A DNA stretch of 64,000 nucleotides from Pseudoflavonifractor sp. 60. Its GTDB lineage: Bacteria > Bacillota > Clostridia > Oscillospirales > Oscillospiraceae. Of the stretch, positions 7,697-16,656 are shown one piece after another. A program made the position numbers and the translations under genes. The stretch is from the NCBI RefSeq assembly GCF_009911645.1, contig NZ_QWKI01000001.1, forward strand, positions 1-64,000. The letters are read 5' to 3'. The notes beneath the pieces are model-generated. The model was given only the letters and a program-made list of their open reading frames with translations. It was not told the origin of the DNA and did no database searches. Numbering within the stretch: the stretch's first letter is position 1; each line of letters begins with the position of its first letter.

Positions 7697-8962
7697 ATGG
7701 CATACCGTCCCTTGGCGGACGAGATACGGCCCACCAGTCTGGACGAGGTGGTGGGGCAGACCCACATTTTGGGCAATAACGGCCTGCTCCGCCGCATTGT
7801 AGAGGGGGGCAGCGTGCCCAACCTGATTTTCTACGGTCCATCAGGTACAGGCAAGACCACGGTGGCCAACATCATCGCCCAGCGAACCAACCGGCCTCTC
7901 CACCGCCTCAACGCCACCACCGCCTCCATCTCCGATATCAAGGACATTATGGCGGATATCGGCACGCTGCTGGCCCCGGAGGGGGTACTGCTCTACCTGG
8001 ACGAGATCCAGTACTTCAACAAGAAACAGCAGCAATCTCTGCTGGAATTTATGGAGGACGGGCGGATCACCCTCATTGCCTCCACCACGGAGAATCCCTT
8101 CTTCGCGGTGTTTGGGGCGGTGCTGTCCCGGGCCAGCGTCTTTGAGTTCAAACAGATTACCGCTCAGGACGTGCTCCCCGCCATTGACCGGGGGATCTCC
8201 ATTATGAGCCAGCGGCTGGAGGCGGAGGTGGTCTGTGAGGAGGGGGTCCGGGAGCATATCGCCTCTGCCTGCGGGGGAGACGTACGCAAGGCGATGAACG
8301 CCATCGAGCTGCTGCTCAACGCCGCCAACAGGGAGCAAGGGAAACTCCTTGTCACTCTTGACGACGCCCAAACCGCCGCCCAGAAGTCGGCTATGCGGTA
8401 CGACCGGGAGGGAGACGCCCACTATGACATCGCGTCCGCCCTGATGAAGTCTCTGCGGGGCTCCGACCCAGATGCCGCCCTCCACTACCTGGCCCGCCTG
8501 CTGGAGGCCGGAGACCTGATTACCGCCATCCGCCGGATTCTCTGCTCCGCCAGCGAGGACATTGGACTGGCCTATCCCATGGCGGTGCCCATTGTGAAGG
8601 CCTGTGTGGACAACGCCCTTCAGCTGGGTCTCCCTGAGGCCAAACTGCCCCTGGCGGAGGCGGTGATTCTGCTGGCCACCGCCCCCAAGTCCAATACCGC
8701 CTGCATGGCCATCGACACCGCTCTGGCCGACGTCCGGGCAGGACGAACCGGGAGTATTCCCCGTGAGCTGCAAAACGTCCACGCCGACTCCGCCGGTCAG
8801 GAGCGGGACCAGGGATACCAGTACCCCCACAGCTTTCCCCGGCACTGGGTACAGCAGCAATATCTGCCTAATGAGCTGGTGGGCACACAGTACTACCAGT
8901 ACGGCGACAACAAGACCGAGCAGGCCGCCAGGCGGTACTGGGAGGAAATTAAGGGAAAGTAG
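7697..8962 (+). CDS. rarA: Replication-associated recombination protein A
   Basis: The 421-residue AAA+ ATPase is related to clamp-loader subunits and acts at stalled replication forks. It has the N-terminal MAYRPLADEIRPTSLDEVVGQ, Walker A GPSGTGKTT (47-55), Walker B LYLDEIQYF (about 98-106), sensor-1 STTENPFF and the C-terminal tetramerisation region with PKSNTACMAID and QNVHADS. Length matches the family. ATG 7697 follows AGGAAGTG. The TSUP exporter follows after 9 bp. Confidence 0.95.
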   Translation: MAYRPLADEIRPTSLDEVVGQTHILGNNGLLRRIVEGGSVPNLIFYGPSGTGKTTVANIIAQRTNRPLHRLNATTASISDIKDIMADIGTLLAPEGVLLYLDEIQYFNKKQQQSLLEFMEDGRITLIASTTENPFFAVFGAVLSRASVFEFKQITAQDVLPAIDRGISIMSQRLEAEVVCEEGVREHIASACGGDVRKAMNAIELLLNAANREQGKLLVTLDDAQTAAQKSAMRYDREGDAHYDIASALMKSLRGSDPDAALHYLARLLEAGDLITAIRRILCSASEDIGLAYPMAVPIVKACVDNALQLGLPEAKLPLAEAVILLATAPKSNTACMAIDTALADVRAGRTGSIPRELQNVHADSAGQERDQGYQYPHSFPRHWVQQQYLPNELVGTQYYQYGDNKTEQAARRYWEEIKGK

Positions 8963-8971
8963 GAAAGAGAA

Positions 8972-9745
8972 ATGGAGTTTTCAGAGCTGGCACATATTTG
9001 GATAATCGTCTGTCCGCTGGTGTTTCTGGGCGGATTGATTGACGCAGTAGCTGGAGGGGGCGGTCTGATCACCCTGCCCGCCTATCTGCTGGCGGGGCTG
9101 CCTGCCCACATCGCCTCAGGAACCAACAAATGCGGCAATGCCTTTGGTACTGTTCTGTCCACCGGCCGTTTTTTGAAGCGGGGGGATGTCCATATCTCCA
9201 GTGCTGTGGCCGGAGCGGTTGGGGCTCTGATTGGAGCCTGGGCAGGGGCGCGCCTCAACCTGATTATGCCTGAGCAGATGCTCTACTACATCATGCTGGC
9301 GGTGGTGCCCGTTATGGCGGTGTTTCTGCTGCTGAAGCGGGACTTCGGCCAGGAGGACCGCTCCGGGGAGCTGAGCCGGGGACAGCTGCTGGCAATGGCG
9401 CTGGGGATCGGCTTGGTCATCGGCGGCTATGACGGCTTCTTCGGACCGGGGGCGGGGACCTTCCTTATGCTGGCCTTTACCGGGCTGTGCCGGTTTGATC
9501 TGCTCACCGCCTCCGGGAATACCAAGGTCGCCAACTCTGCCAGTAATCTGGCGTCACTGGTCACCTTTGCCCTGGCGGGAAAAGTGATGTGGAGCGTGGG
9601 CATCCCCGCCGCTCTGTGCGGGATTGTTGGAAACTATGTGGGTTCCAGTCTGGCCTTGAAGGGTGGAGCCAAGGTAATTCGGCCCATGTTCTTTGTGGTG
9701 CTGGCCCTGCTGCTGGCAAGGCTGATCTATGGTTTGCTCTCATAA
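8972..9745 (+). CDS. TSUP-family (TauE/SafE) membrane exporter
   Basis: The 257-residue protein has about seven to eight predicted helices and the duplicated TSUP pattern: FLGGLIDAVAGGGGLITLPA near residue 17 and GYDGFFGPGAGTFLMLAF near 153. Family members export sulfite, sulfoacetate or related organosulfur anions; the substrate here cannot be read. ATG follows GAAAGAGAA closely behind rarA, so cotranscription is likely. A terminator shared with the convergent DUF3810 gene follows. Confidence 0.9.
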   Translation: MEFSELAHIWIIVCPLVFLGGLIDAVAGGGGLITLPAYLLAGLPAHIASGTNKCGNAFGTVLSTGRFLKRGDVHISSAVAGAVGALIGAWAGARLNLIMPEQMLYYIMLAVVPVMAVFLLLKRDFGQEDRSGELSRGQLLAMALGIGLVIGGYDGFFGPGAGTFLMLAFTGLCRFDLLTASGNTKVANSASNLASLVTFALAGKVMWSVGIPAALCGIVGNYVGSSLALKGGAKVIRPMFFVVLALLLARLIYGLLS

Positions 9746-9773
9746 AAAAGACGCCCCACGGGCGGCTTTTTCT
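9745..9773. terminator. Bidirectional terminator
   Basis: AAAAAAGACGCCC...GGGCGGCTTTTT forms a short GC-rich stem with one mismatch, with A and T runs on either side. It separates the convergent TSUP exporter and DUF3810 genes. Confidence 0.8.
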
Positions 9774-10863
9774 ATCCATAGTAGCTGACCAGCAGGTCCA
9801 CGCAGGCGCCATAGGAGCGGATGCCCAGCTCCTGGTCGTTGCTCTTGAGAAATGTATCGTATACATCGCCAGCGGCATCCTCCACGGGGGAATCCAGTGC
9901 GGCCCAGTAGGCGTTGTTGCCGTTCCAGTCGGTGGAGAGCTCCGGAGTAAAGGTCCGTTCTGCAATGTCGTACCAGAGCTCGGGGGAGACTGGATACAGA
10001 GCGTTGCACAGCTGGATCAGGCCCATCAGGTACCCGGAGTACTGAAACACCACATCGTCACAGGATGTACAGGCGGCAATACCCACAAAGTTGGCTTCCA
10101 GTTCCGAGGCAACCATCCGCTGGTGGGCCATTTCGTGGGCAACAGTGGCGGGAATTAGACAGGCGGGAGCGTCTACGTTTATGTTTGCCTCCCCGGTGAA
10201 GGGGAAATAGATGCCGGTAAAGCCAAGAATGCTTTGCAATCTGGAGAACAGCAAGGGCTTTGCCTTTACGGGCTTTATATTCAGTGAGGGAAATTCTTCG
10301 GCAATATTTAAGTAGATTTCCGGCCCTCTGGGGAAGAAATCAGCGGGCGTTTCTTCGAAGTTTCCAGCCTCGTCCCGGGGGACCTGGGGGGCCAGGGCGG
10401 CGGCCTGCCGGGCAAAGTACTCGGTGACGGCGGCCAGCTCCTCTAACGAGCAGGGGGCGCTCTCCAGTCCCTCCCGCTGGGCGAAGGAGGGGACATAGTA
10501 GGCGGCGTTCCACATCCAGCACAGTCCTGCCCATAGCCAGAGCCAGGCGGCCCCCAGTGCCCAGAGGCGGCGCAGAAAGGGGAGAGCCGCCCTCTTCCGC
10601 CAGAGCAGAACGACGGCCCGCGCCAGAAAAATCACATTTCCCACTAAAAACAGGGCAGTAAGGGCCTCTGCTGCGGAACATGGGACGAGAGACCACAGCC
10701 GCCCCAAAAACCGTTCCACCGGGGCCATGATACGGAATACCCAGACGGTCATCAGGGGTTGATTTTCCTTCACCGCTTCGAACAGGATTATCAGCGCCGC
10801 AGGCAGGGTGATTGCCCCCAGCCAGAGCCAGGTTGGATTCATTGGATGATTTCTTGTTTTCAT
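9772..10863 (-). CDS. DUF3810 domain-containing membrane-anchored putative metallopeptidase
   Basis: The 363-residue protein has two to three N-terminal hydrophobic helices (about residues 8-120) and a C-terminal domain with HEMAH (243-247) followed by SELEANF (E254/E256), an HExxH plus downstream glutamate arrangement of a zinc peptidase. That matches DUF3810, whose biological role is unknown. ATG 10863 follows AAAGGAGAG. It lies 23 bp behind tmcAL in the same direction and is probably cotranscribed. Confidence 0.85.
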   Translation of the reverse strand: MKTRNHPMNPTWLWLGAITLPAALIILFEAVKENQPLMTVWVFRIMAPVERFLGRLWSLVPCSAAEALTALFLVGNVIFLARAVVLLWRKRAALPFLRRLWALGAAWLWLWAGLCWMWNAAYYVPSFAQREGLESAPCSLEELAAVTEYFARQAAALAPQVPRDEAGNFEETPADFFPRGPEIYLNIAEEFPSLNIKPVKAKPLLFSRLQSILGFTGIYFPFTGEANINVDAPACLIPATVAHEMAHQRMVASELEANFVGIAACTSCDDVVFQYSGYLMGLIQLCNALYPVSPELWYDIAERTFTPELSTDWNGNNAYWAALDSPVEDAAGDVYDTFLKSNDQELGIRSYGACVDLLVSYYG

Positions 10864-10886
10864 AGACTCTCCTTTGTGTGCGGGGC

Positions 10887-12062
10887 TCAGTTTTTGTGCT
10901 TCCTGATGACAACGGGATTTCTGGTCCATTCCAGTCCACCGGGGCGCGGTGTGGGAAAGCAGAGACCGAACAAGTCGGTAAAACGCTCCTCCAGGGCAAA
11001 AAGGGCCTGGGCCTGTGGCGAGAGGCGGCGGTTGTGGGCGGGTTTGACGAAAAAGGGGAGGGACGCCCTGGTATTCATCTCTCTTAGCAGTTCCTGCCCC
11101 CGCTCGTTGAAGCCCAGGACCCGGATGTAGGGCGGCGCAGCGGGGACATCCTCCTTATGGATCCCCAGCAGGGCGCACAGGGCCAGCCGCCGTACCCGGG
11201 CGTGGGCATAGGTCCGGGTTTTGGTCAAGGAATACAGCTCCTCCAGCTTAGCCGTCTGCCGGGCGGCGCACAGGAGCCGGGCAGCCAGGCCGTCACCACC
11301 GCCAGGGAGAGCCTCCGCCTCCTCCAGCGTCATGGTGCGTAGCCGGGCAATGAGGGCCCGCTCACACCACGCCATATCTGCCGCTTCTCCCTTCCAGGGC
11401 AAGGACTGAAAGGGGAAAGCCCTTGACACCTCTCCCGCCCGGAGCCACCGCCGCAGCAGGGAGGCGGAGGCGTGGGTTCCCGCCGTTTCCCCATCGTGGA
11501 CTGCTCCCTGTCGGGCTATGGTGACCGCCTCCATCCCATTTGGCAGGAAGCGCAGGTACTCAACTCCTAAATTGTTGTTGGGAGTATCCAACAGGGCAGC
11601 CCGGCCTGGCCCCAGAAGCCGCTCCACCGCACTTCGGCGGCACTGGGCAAAGGATTTTTTGGGTCCCAGCTCCTGGCGGAGGACCAGGGAGAACACCGGA
11701 CTGTTGAGACATCGGGCCAGTTCCAGCAGGGGGGTGATTTCTCCTGTTTCACTGCCAAAGGAGAGGACATCCACCACGCCTGCCGCCTCCAGAATGGCCA
11801 TTGTCCCTCGGGCAAATCCCTCCGCAGAGGCGACAGCCCACACGGTGGGGAGCTCCAATACCAGGTCCACGCCCCCCCTCAGCGCCATCTCAGTCCGAGT
11901 CCACTTGTCGGTAATCGCGCACTCTCCCCGCTGGACCCAGTTGCCGCTCATCACTGCCACAATGGCGGTCTCCTCCTGAAACAGCCAGCGGCTGGCCTGA
12001 ATGTGATATGCGTGTCCAGAGTGGAAGGGATTGTATTCTGCGACGATTCCGATGGTCTTCAT
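10887..12062 (-). CDS. tmcAL: tRNA(Met) cytidine acetate ligase TmcAL
   Basis: The 391-residue protein starts with MKTIGIVAEYNPFHSGHAYH, the nucleotidyltransferase HxGH signature at residues 14-18, then SGNWVQRGECAITDKWTR and GVDLVLELPTVWAVASAEGFARG, all typical of TmcAL. The enzyme makes N4-acetylcytidine at the wobble position of elongator tRNA-Met using acetate and ATP. It diverges from acetate kinase, so two acetate-using activities sit back to back, probably by chance. ATG follows AGGAGGACCGCCT. Confidence 0.92.
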   Translation of the reverse strand: MKTIGIVAEYNPFHSGHAYHIQASRWLFQEETAIVAVMSGNWVQRGECAITDKWTRTEMALRGGVDLVLELPTVWAVASAEGFARGTMAILEAAGVVDVLSFGSETGEITPLLELARCLNSPVFSLVLRQELGPKKSFAQCRRSAVERLLGPGRAALLDTPNNNLGVEYLRFLPNGMEAVTIARQGAVHDGETAGTHASASLLRRWLRAGEVSRAFPFQSLPWKGEAADMAWCERALIARLRTMTLEEAEALPGGGDGLAARLLCAARQTAKLEELYSLTKTRTYAHARVRRLALCALLGIHKEDVPAAPPYIRVLGFNERGQELLREMNTRASLPFFVKPAHNRRLSPQAQALFALEERFTDLFGLCFPTPRPGGLEWTRNPVVIRKHKN

Positions 12063-12138
12063 AGGCGGTCCTCCTGGTCAATTGACTGATTCTATGAAAT
12101 GCGGCAAAAAAATATATGGAAGAAATGTGAAAAAGTGG

Positions 12139-12167
12139 TTGTCGTATTGGAAAAAAAGCGTTAAAAT
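12139..12167 (+). promoter_or_regulatory. ackA promoter
   Basis: TTGTCG (12139-12144) and TAAAAT (12162-12167) are spaced by 17 bp in the AT-rich gap between tmcAL and ackA, about 85 bp before the ackA start. Confidence 0.6.
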
Positions 12168-12252
12168 AGAAGTATCAGCCGGGCTGTCTCTATTGTAGTA
12201 CATTCCCCGTCTGGAGGCAACCCAAATTTGATTTGAGAAGGAGACGATTCCC

Positions 12253-13446
12253 ATGAATATTTTGGTAATCAATGCCGGCAGTTCCTCCCTGAAGTATCAG
12301 CTGCTGAACCCTGAAACCCAGCAGGTGCTGGCCAAGGGCCTGTGTGAGCGTATCGGCATTGACGGTAAGTTTACCTACAAGCCCGAGGGCAAGCAGGCAG
12401 TCAAAGAGGCCGACGTGGCTATGCCAACCCACAACGAGGCCATCAAGGCGGTGCTGGACGCTCTAGTGGACCCCCAAAACGGCGTCATCGGCTCCATGAA
12501 GGAGATCGACGCGGTGGGTCACCGGGTTGTCCACGGCGGCGAGAAGTTTGCCAAGTCTGTCCTGATTACCGACGAGGTCATGGCTGCCATTGAGGAGTGC
12601 AACCCCCTGGCCCCCCTCCACAATCCCGCCAACATCATCGGCATCAAGGCCTGTCAGGCTCTCATGCCCGGGACCCCCATGGTGGCCGTGTTCGACACCG
12701 CTTTCCATCAGACCATGCCCCCTGTGGCCTACACCTACGCTCTGCCCTATGAGTACTACGAGAAGGACAAGGTCCGCCGCTATGGCTTCCACGGCACCTC
12801 CCACAAGTATGTCACTCAGCGGGCTGCCGCTATGCTGGGCAAGCCCATTGAGGAGCTGAAGCTGGTCTCCTGCCACCTGGGCAACGGCTCCTCCGTCACC
12901 GCTGTGGACGGCGGCAAGAGCGTGGACACCTCCATGGGCTTTACCCCTCTGGCCGGCCTGCCTATGGGGACCCGCACCGGCGACATTGATGCGGGCATCC
13001 TTGAGTATCTGATGGGCAAATACAACATGGATATCAAGGAAATGCTGAACATTATGAATAAGAAGTCGGGTGTGCTGGGCGTGTCCGGTGTATCCTCTGA
13101 TTTCCGTGACCTGGAGGCCGCCGGGAAGGAGGGCAACACCCGCGCCGCCCTGGCTGTTGAAGTTTTCGAGTACGGCGTGAAGAAGCTGATTGGCTCTTAC
13201 GCTGCCGCCATGGGCGGTGTGGACGCCGTCATCTTCACCGCCGGTGTGGGCGAGAACGGCGGGAACAACCGCGCCAGCATTGTCTCCGGTCTGGAGTTCA
13301 TGGGCATCAAGATTGACCCCGAGAAGAACAAGGTCCGGGGCGAGGAGATCGACATCTCCGCCGAGGGCGCCACCGTCCGCACGCTGGTCATCCCCACCAA
13401 CGAGGAGTTGATGATCGCCATTGACACCGCCGCGCTGGCTAAGTAA
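12253..13446 (+). CDS. ackA: Acetate kinase
   Basis: The 397-residue ASKHA-fold enzyme interconverts acetyl phosphate plus ADP with acetate plus ATP, the substrate-level phosphorylation step of fermentation. Motifs include NAGSSSLK (residues 6-13), [40 protein letters not shown] and the C-terminal [10 protein letters not shown]. Length equals the family norm. It appears monocistronic, with its own promoter and a strong terminator; no phosphotransacetylase gene lies in the window. RBS GAGAAGGAGA precedes ATG. Confidence 0.97.
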   Translation: MNILVINAGSSSLKYQLLNPETQQVLAKGLCERIGIDGKFTYKPEGKQAVKEADVAMPTHNEAIKAVLDALVDPQNGVIGSMKEIDAVGHRVVHGGEKFAKSVLITDEVMAAIEECNPLAPLHNPANIIGIKACQALMPGTPMVAVFDTAFHQTMPPVAYTYALPYEYYEKDKVRRYGFHGTSHKYVTQRAAAMLGKPIEELKLVSCHLGNGSSVTAVDGGKSVDTSMGFTPLAGLPMGTRTGDIDAGILEYLMGKYNMDIKEMLNIMNKKSGVLGVSGVSSDFRDLEAAGKEGNTRAALAVEVFEYGVKKLIGSYAAAMGGVDAVIFTAGVGENGGNNRASIVSGLEFMGIKIDPEKNKVRGEEIDISAEGATVRTLVIPTNEELMIAIDTAALAK

Positions 13447-13464
13447 ATCTGAAGTTTGATTGAG

Positions 13465-13498
13465 AGCGCCGGACGCCATCGGGGGTCCGGCGCTTTTT
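13465..13498 (+). terminator. ackA terminator
   Basis: AGCGCCGGAC...GTCCGGCGCTTTTT forms a 10-bp GC-rich stem followed by five T, 18 bp beyond the ackA stop. Confidence 0.92.
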
Positions 13499-13514
13499 AA
13501 TAAGAGGTACCGGT

Positions 13515-14426
13515 ATGGAGCTTTGCAAGCAATGGACCGTGCGGATGAAAAACAACATCAGCGGCGGGGGAGTTATGGCGCCGGTTTCAGACCCCTTTGA
13601 CCCATCGGCCTTTTACGTCTCCGACGGCTGGGGGTCCTGCTACGCCTCGATGCGTCTGCGCAAGCTGTCCCTTGAGACAGGGGAGGAGCTGGCCAGCGTT
13701 CCGACCAGGGACAGCACAAGATGTATCCAGGTGGAGGAGGACCGGCTGTTTGCGGTTTTGAACAAGCGAATCCTGGAGCTGAACCGGAGCGATTTAAGCC
13801 TGAGGAGGGCCTACAGGAAGGGAGTGCCTCAGTATTCGGATTACGTCGGATTTAACGGCCGGGATAAGCTGCTGCTGATGAACTGGATGGGCGGCTTCTT
13901 GAGCGTATTTGATCTCAATACGGAGACGGCTCGAAAGAAGAAGGTGGACACCTGCTGCGGGATCTGGAAGGAGGACGAAAACTCTTTTCTGCTCCTGAAT
14001 GGGGACGCCATCCTGCGCTATGACCTGGCGGGGAACAAGCTGAAAAAACTGGCGGATACCGAGCCCTGCGTACAGTGCGCGCTGGGGCCGTCCGGTCAGA
14101 TGTACCTGCTGTGCAAGGGCCCGATTGAGGGTAGCACTATATCCTCTAAAATCGTAGTACTCCCTGCCGCCCTTGGCGGAACGCCTCAGGAGTTCGTACC
14201 AGGGGAGCTGATTCAGCATTTCGCCCTGTCTCAAGACGAGACCAAGCTGTTTTTGAGCCGGGATAACTGCATATGGCTCTATTCCATCCCGGAGAGAAGA
14301 GTCGTATTCCGGCATAAGTTTGAGGGAGAATTTGCGTTTGAGGACGGCCTTCATATATTCCATGAGAGGATTCTTACCTACCGCTGGAGTGAACAAGAGC
14401 TGACCTGCTGGCGAATGGAGGAGTGA
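13515..14426 (+). CDS. Hypothetical beta-propeller-like protein
   Basis: The 303-residue protein has no signal peptide or membrane helix. It shows repeated beta-strand units with turns such as YVSDGWGSCYASMRLRKLSLETGEEL, LFAVLNKRILELN and LFLSRDNCIWLYSIPERRVVF, the look of a WD40/YVTN-type propeller. I do not recognise a specific family. ATG is preceded by AGAGGTACC. Codon use is slightly less GC-rich than ackA. A strong promoter for the next operon starts right after its stop. Confidence 0.7.
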   Translation: MELCKQWTVRMKNNISGGGVMAPVSDPFDPSAFYVSDGWGSCYASMRLRKLSLETGEELASVPTRDSTRCIQVEEDRLFAVLNKRILELNRSDLSLRRAYRKGVPQYSDYVGFNGRDKLLLMNWMGGFLSVFDLNTETARKKKVDTCCGIWKEDENSFLLLNGDAILRYDLAGNKLKKLADTEPCVQCALGPSGQMYLLCKGPIEGSTISSKIVVLPAALGGTPQEFVPGELIQHFALSQDETKLFLSRDNCIWLYSIPERRVVFRHKFEGEFAFEDGLHIFHERILTYRWSEQELTCWRMEE

Positions 14427-14431
14427 TGTGG

Positions 14432-14461
14432 TTGACAAGGGCATGAATCCTATTTTATAAT
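14432..14461 (+). promoter_or_regulatory. Strong promoter with a palindrome over the -10 box
   Basis: TTGACA (14432-14437) and TATAAT (14456-14461) are 18 bp apart. The -10 lies inside an inverted repeat CCTATT-TTAT-AATAGG (14449-14464), a possible operator. It serves the TIGR04076/DUF951/radical SAM gene group. Confidence 0.75.
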
Positions 14462-14495
14462 AGGGTTCAATCTGCCGGGAAAGGGGAAAAACGGT

Positions 14496-14843
14496 ATGAA
14501 AAAGTGGTATGATGAGGAGTACGAGTTTGAGGTGGAGGTCATCGGCTTCCTCCGCGGCGACCACACCGAGCGGTACTGCCGCAACGGCGAGGAGGTTGGA
14601 GACAAGTACACCTGCACCTACGGCTGTCCGGTCAACGCCCAGGGCTGCGGCATCTGCTCCAAGACCATGATGATGCTCTTCCCTTTGATGGAGGCGGTCC
14701 GCAGCGGCGGCGACCTGACCAAGGTGGGCGGAGATGACAAGTACAGCAAGGTGGTGGTCTGCCCGGACGGCTGCGTCATGTTCCGTCTCACGGCGAGACC
14801 CCTGGGGAACGAGAACTTTTTCACCGGGAAATTCTTCGACTGA
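14496..14843 (+). CDS. TIGR04076-family Cys-rich protein (first copy)
   Basis: The 115-residue protein has Cys at 28, 40, 44, 51, 54, 89 and 93, including CTYGC and CGIC pairs. The layout, with an N-terminal VEVIGF strand and a DGCVMFRL segment near the end, matches what I recall of TIGR04076 proteins, which are of unknown function and probably bind metal. ATG follows GGGAAAGGGGAAAAACGGT. A second, divergent member follows 22 bp later. Confidence 0.75.
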   Translation: MKKWYDEEYEFEVEVIGFLRGDHTERYCRNGEEVGDKYTCTYGCPVNAQGCGICSKTMMMLFPLMEAVRSGGDLTKVGGDDKYSKVVVCPDGCVMFRLTARPLGNENFFTGKFFD

Positions 14844-14865
14844 CGTGGATTCTGGAGGCGGTGGC

Positions 14866-15261
14866 ATGAAGTGTCAGGTAAAAGTAACTGTGATTGATAA
14901 AAAGCTGTATCCGGAATTGCAGAGAGCGTATTGTGCTGACCCGGACGCCGGCATGTGTCCCTGTTACAACATTGGCGATGAATTTATATTTGAGCGGGAT
15001 GAACACCAGGACCATTTCTGGCATGGCGGCTTGAATACCCTGGTCAGGACGGACGCCGACCCCGACACCGTTGCGGGCGGCCCCAATATGCCGCACTGTT
15101 CGGAGGCGTGGGACGCGATTGCCCGCTACATCTATACCGGATTGCAGGGCGGTTCTATTATGAGAGGCTGGATGAAGGAAGAACATACCATGATTGCCTG
15201 CTGCTCAGACGGCACCAGGCCGGTCATATTCAAAATTGAGCGAATTGATGTGGACGAATAG
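14866..15261 (+). CDS. TIGR04076-family protein (second copy)
   Basis: The 131-residue protein starts MKCQVKVTVIDKKLY and carries Cys at 3, 23, 31, 33, 78, 112 and 113, with CPCYNIGDEF and a C-terminal DGTRPVIFKIER strand, the usual TIGR04076 pattern. Function is unknown. ATG 14866 is preferred because TGGAGGCGG precedes it. It sits in tandem with the first copy and ahead of the DUF951 gene, with short gaps throughout. Confidence 0.78.
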   Translation: MKCQVKVTVIDKKLYPELQRAYCADPDAGMCPCYNIGDEFIFERDEHQDHFWHGGLNTLVRTDADPDTVAGGPNMPHCSEAWDAIARYIYTGLQGGSIMRGWMKEEHTMIACCSDGTRPVIFKIERIDVDE

Positions 15262-15276
15262 CTGGAGGGAATTGAT

Positions 15277-15477
15277 ATGGACATCCATGTCAACGATATA
15301 CTAAGGATGAAGAAGCCCCACCCCTGCGGCAGCGGGGAGTGGCTGGTGCTGCGGGTTGGGATGGACTTTAAAATGCGCTGCCAGGGCTGCGGCCACGAGG
15401 TCATGCTGCCAAGGAGCAAGGCGGAGAAGAACATTCGGAAGGTGTTCCGGGACGGCCAGCCTGTAGAAGCACCATAA
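15277..15477 (+). CDS. DUF951 domain-containing protein
   Basis: The 66-residue protein has KKPHPCG (C17) and CQGCG (C35, C38), the signature of DUF951, a small presumed zinc- or RNA-binding family common in Firmicutes. ATG follows GCTGGAGGGAATTGAT. It is in line with the TIGR04076 genes and the radical SAM gene. Confidence 0.9.
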   Translation: MDIHVNDILRMKKPHPCGSGEWLVLRVGMDFKMRCQGCGHEVMLPRSKAEKNIRKVFRDGQPVEAP

Positions 15478-15508
15478 TAAGAGACGTCACAGGAGAGGAG
15501 TATGTGAT

Positions 15509-16396
15509 ATGCGATATGACAGCGATTTGCTGTACCGGCCGCCAGGGGAGTGGAAGAGCTACCTGCTCCAGTGTACCATTGGCTGCTCCAACAACAAGTG
15601 TACCTTCTGCGGAATGTACAAGGAGAAGAAATTCCGCATCCGTCCGGTGGCGGAGATTTTAGAGGACATCGACATGGCCCGGGTGTACTACGGCCCGGAC
15701 CTGGAGCGGGTGTTCCTCATGGACGGCGACGCCATCATTATGAAGACGGAGGAACTGCTTCAGATTCTGGATAAGCTCTATAAGACCTTCCACCGCCTGG
15801 AGAAGGTGACCCTCTACGCCGGGCCCAAGAGCACCCTGTCCAAGACACCGGAGGAGCTGAGGACCCTGCGCGAGGCGGGACTGTCCCGGGCCTATCTGGG
15901 AGTTGAGAGCGGCAGCGACCAGGTCCTCCAGTTCATTCACAAGGGCTGTACCGCCGATGAAATGCTGCTGGCAGGCCGCCGCCTGGTGGAGGCGGGCATC
16001 GACCTTTGGGTCACCATCATCCTGGGTATGACCGGGGCCAACGGGGAGGGGGGCGACTGGGAGGAACACATCCTTTCCACCGCAAAAATGATGAACGCCA
16101 TGAAGCCCCGGCACCTATCCGCCATGACCTTCGCTCCCGCCAAGGGAACCCCGCTGGGAGAGGATGTGCTGGCGGGCCGATTTGAGGTGTGCTCCGCCGA
16201 CCACGTGCTGGAGGAGTGCCGTATGCTGATTGAACACCTGGATGTGGACCCGCTCCACTTCACCAGCAACCACGCCTCTAACTACCTGCCTCTGAAGGGG
16301 GGACTGCCTGAGGACAGAGAAAAGTTCCTGGATATGATCGATCAGGCCCTGGCGGGGAAAATCCGCCTGCGGAAGACGCTGAATCGCGGCATCTGA
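15509..16396 (+). CDS. Radical SAM protein
   Basis: The 295-residue protein carries C22, C26, C31 and C34 in QCTIGCSNNKCTFCGM, the [4Fe-4S] cluster loop of an Elp3/HemN-like radical SAM subgroup. Later segments LGVESGSD and FAPAKGTPL are also typical of it. Which three cysteines bind the cluster is not settled by reading. The product it modifies is unknown. ATG is preceded by AGGAGAGGAGTATGTGAT. It ends the 14.5-16.4 kb operon. Confidence 0.88.
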   Translation: MRYDSDLLYRPPGEWKSYLLQCTIGCSNNKCTFCGMYKEKKFRIRPVAEILEDIDMARVYYGPDLERVFLMDGDAIIMKTEELLQILDKLYKTFHRLEKVTLYAGPKSTLSKTPEELRTLREAGLSRAYLGVESGSDQVLQFIHKGCTADEMLLAGRRLVEAGIDLWVTIILGMTGANGEGGDWEEHILSTAKMMNAMKPRHLSAMTFAPAKGTPLGEDVLAGRFEVCSADHVLEECRMLIEHLDVDPLHFTSNHASNYLPLKGGLPEDREKFLDMIDQALAGKIRLRKTLNRGI

Positions 16397-16408
16397 CGGT
16401 AACAAAAC

Positions 16409-16444
16409 CGGCGCTCACCTATGTGGAAGGTGGGCGCTCTTTTA
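16409..16444 (+). terminator. Terminator after the radical SAM gene
   Basis: GCGCTCACCT and AGGTGGGCGC form a stem around ATGTGGA, followed by TCTTTT. Confidence 0.85.
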
Positions 16445-16553
16445 CTGTCAGAAATGGACCTGGATTGGAAAAAGAGGAGGAAATCGGGCTTATTCCTGTT
16501 TAATTCTGACAACTTACACAAGAACAGGGGGCTATTTATAGTCAATTTTGCCC

Positions 16554-16582
16554 TTGTTTTGTATTCTGAAATTGGTTACAAT
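16554..16582 (+). promoter_or_regulatory. Promoter of the SleB-type hydrolase gene
   Basis: TTGTTT (16554-16559) and TACAAT (16577-16582) are 17 bp apart. The -10 lies inside one of two GGTTACAA direct repeats (from 16574 and from 16586). Confidence 0.6.
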
Positions 16583-16614
16583 GTGGTTACAAAAGTAACA
16601 GTGATTGCTTTTGG

Positions 16615-16632
16615 TTGTCATAATTATGACAA
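16615..16632. promoter_or_regulatory. Perfect 18-bp palindrome, candidate operator
   Basis: TTGTCATAATTATGACAA is a perfect palindrome about 35 bp downstream of the predicted -10 and 24 bp before the hydrolase start codon. A repressor bound here could block early elongation. No regulator is identified. Confidence 0.55.
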
Positions 16633-16656
16633 ATCCGTATCCGAAGGAGGCAGATA

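Noticed and set aside
6168-8962. Defence island around the TPR-nuclease gene and rarA
   Set aside because: The neighbours (YczE-like, rarA, TSUP) are ordinary; one nuclease-like gene does not make a defence system.
16615-16632. Rex-binding site reading of the palindrome
   Set aside because: Only the outer TTGT and ACAA arms agree with the Rex consensus; the inner bases (CA...TG) differ and the regulated gene is not a redox gene, so it is listed as an unassigned operator.
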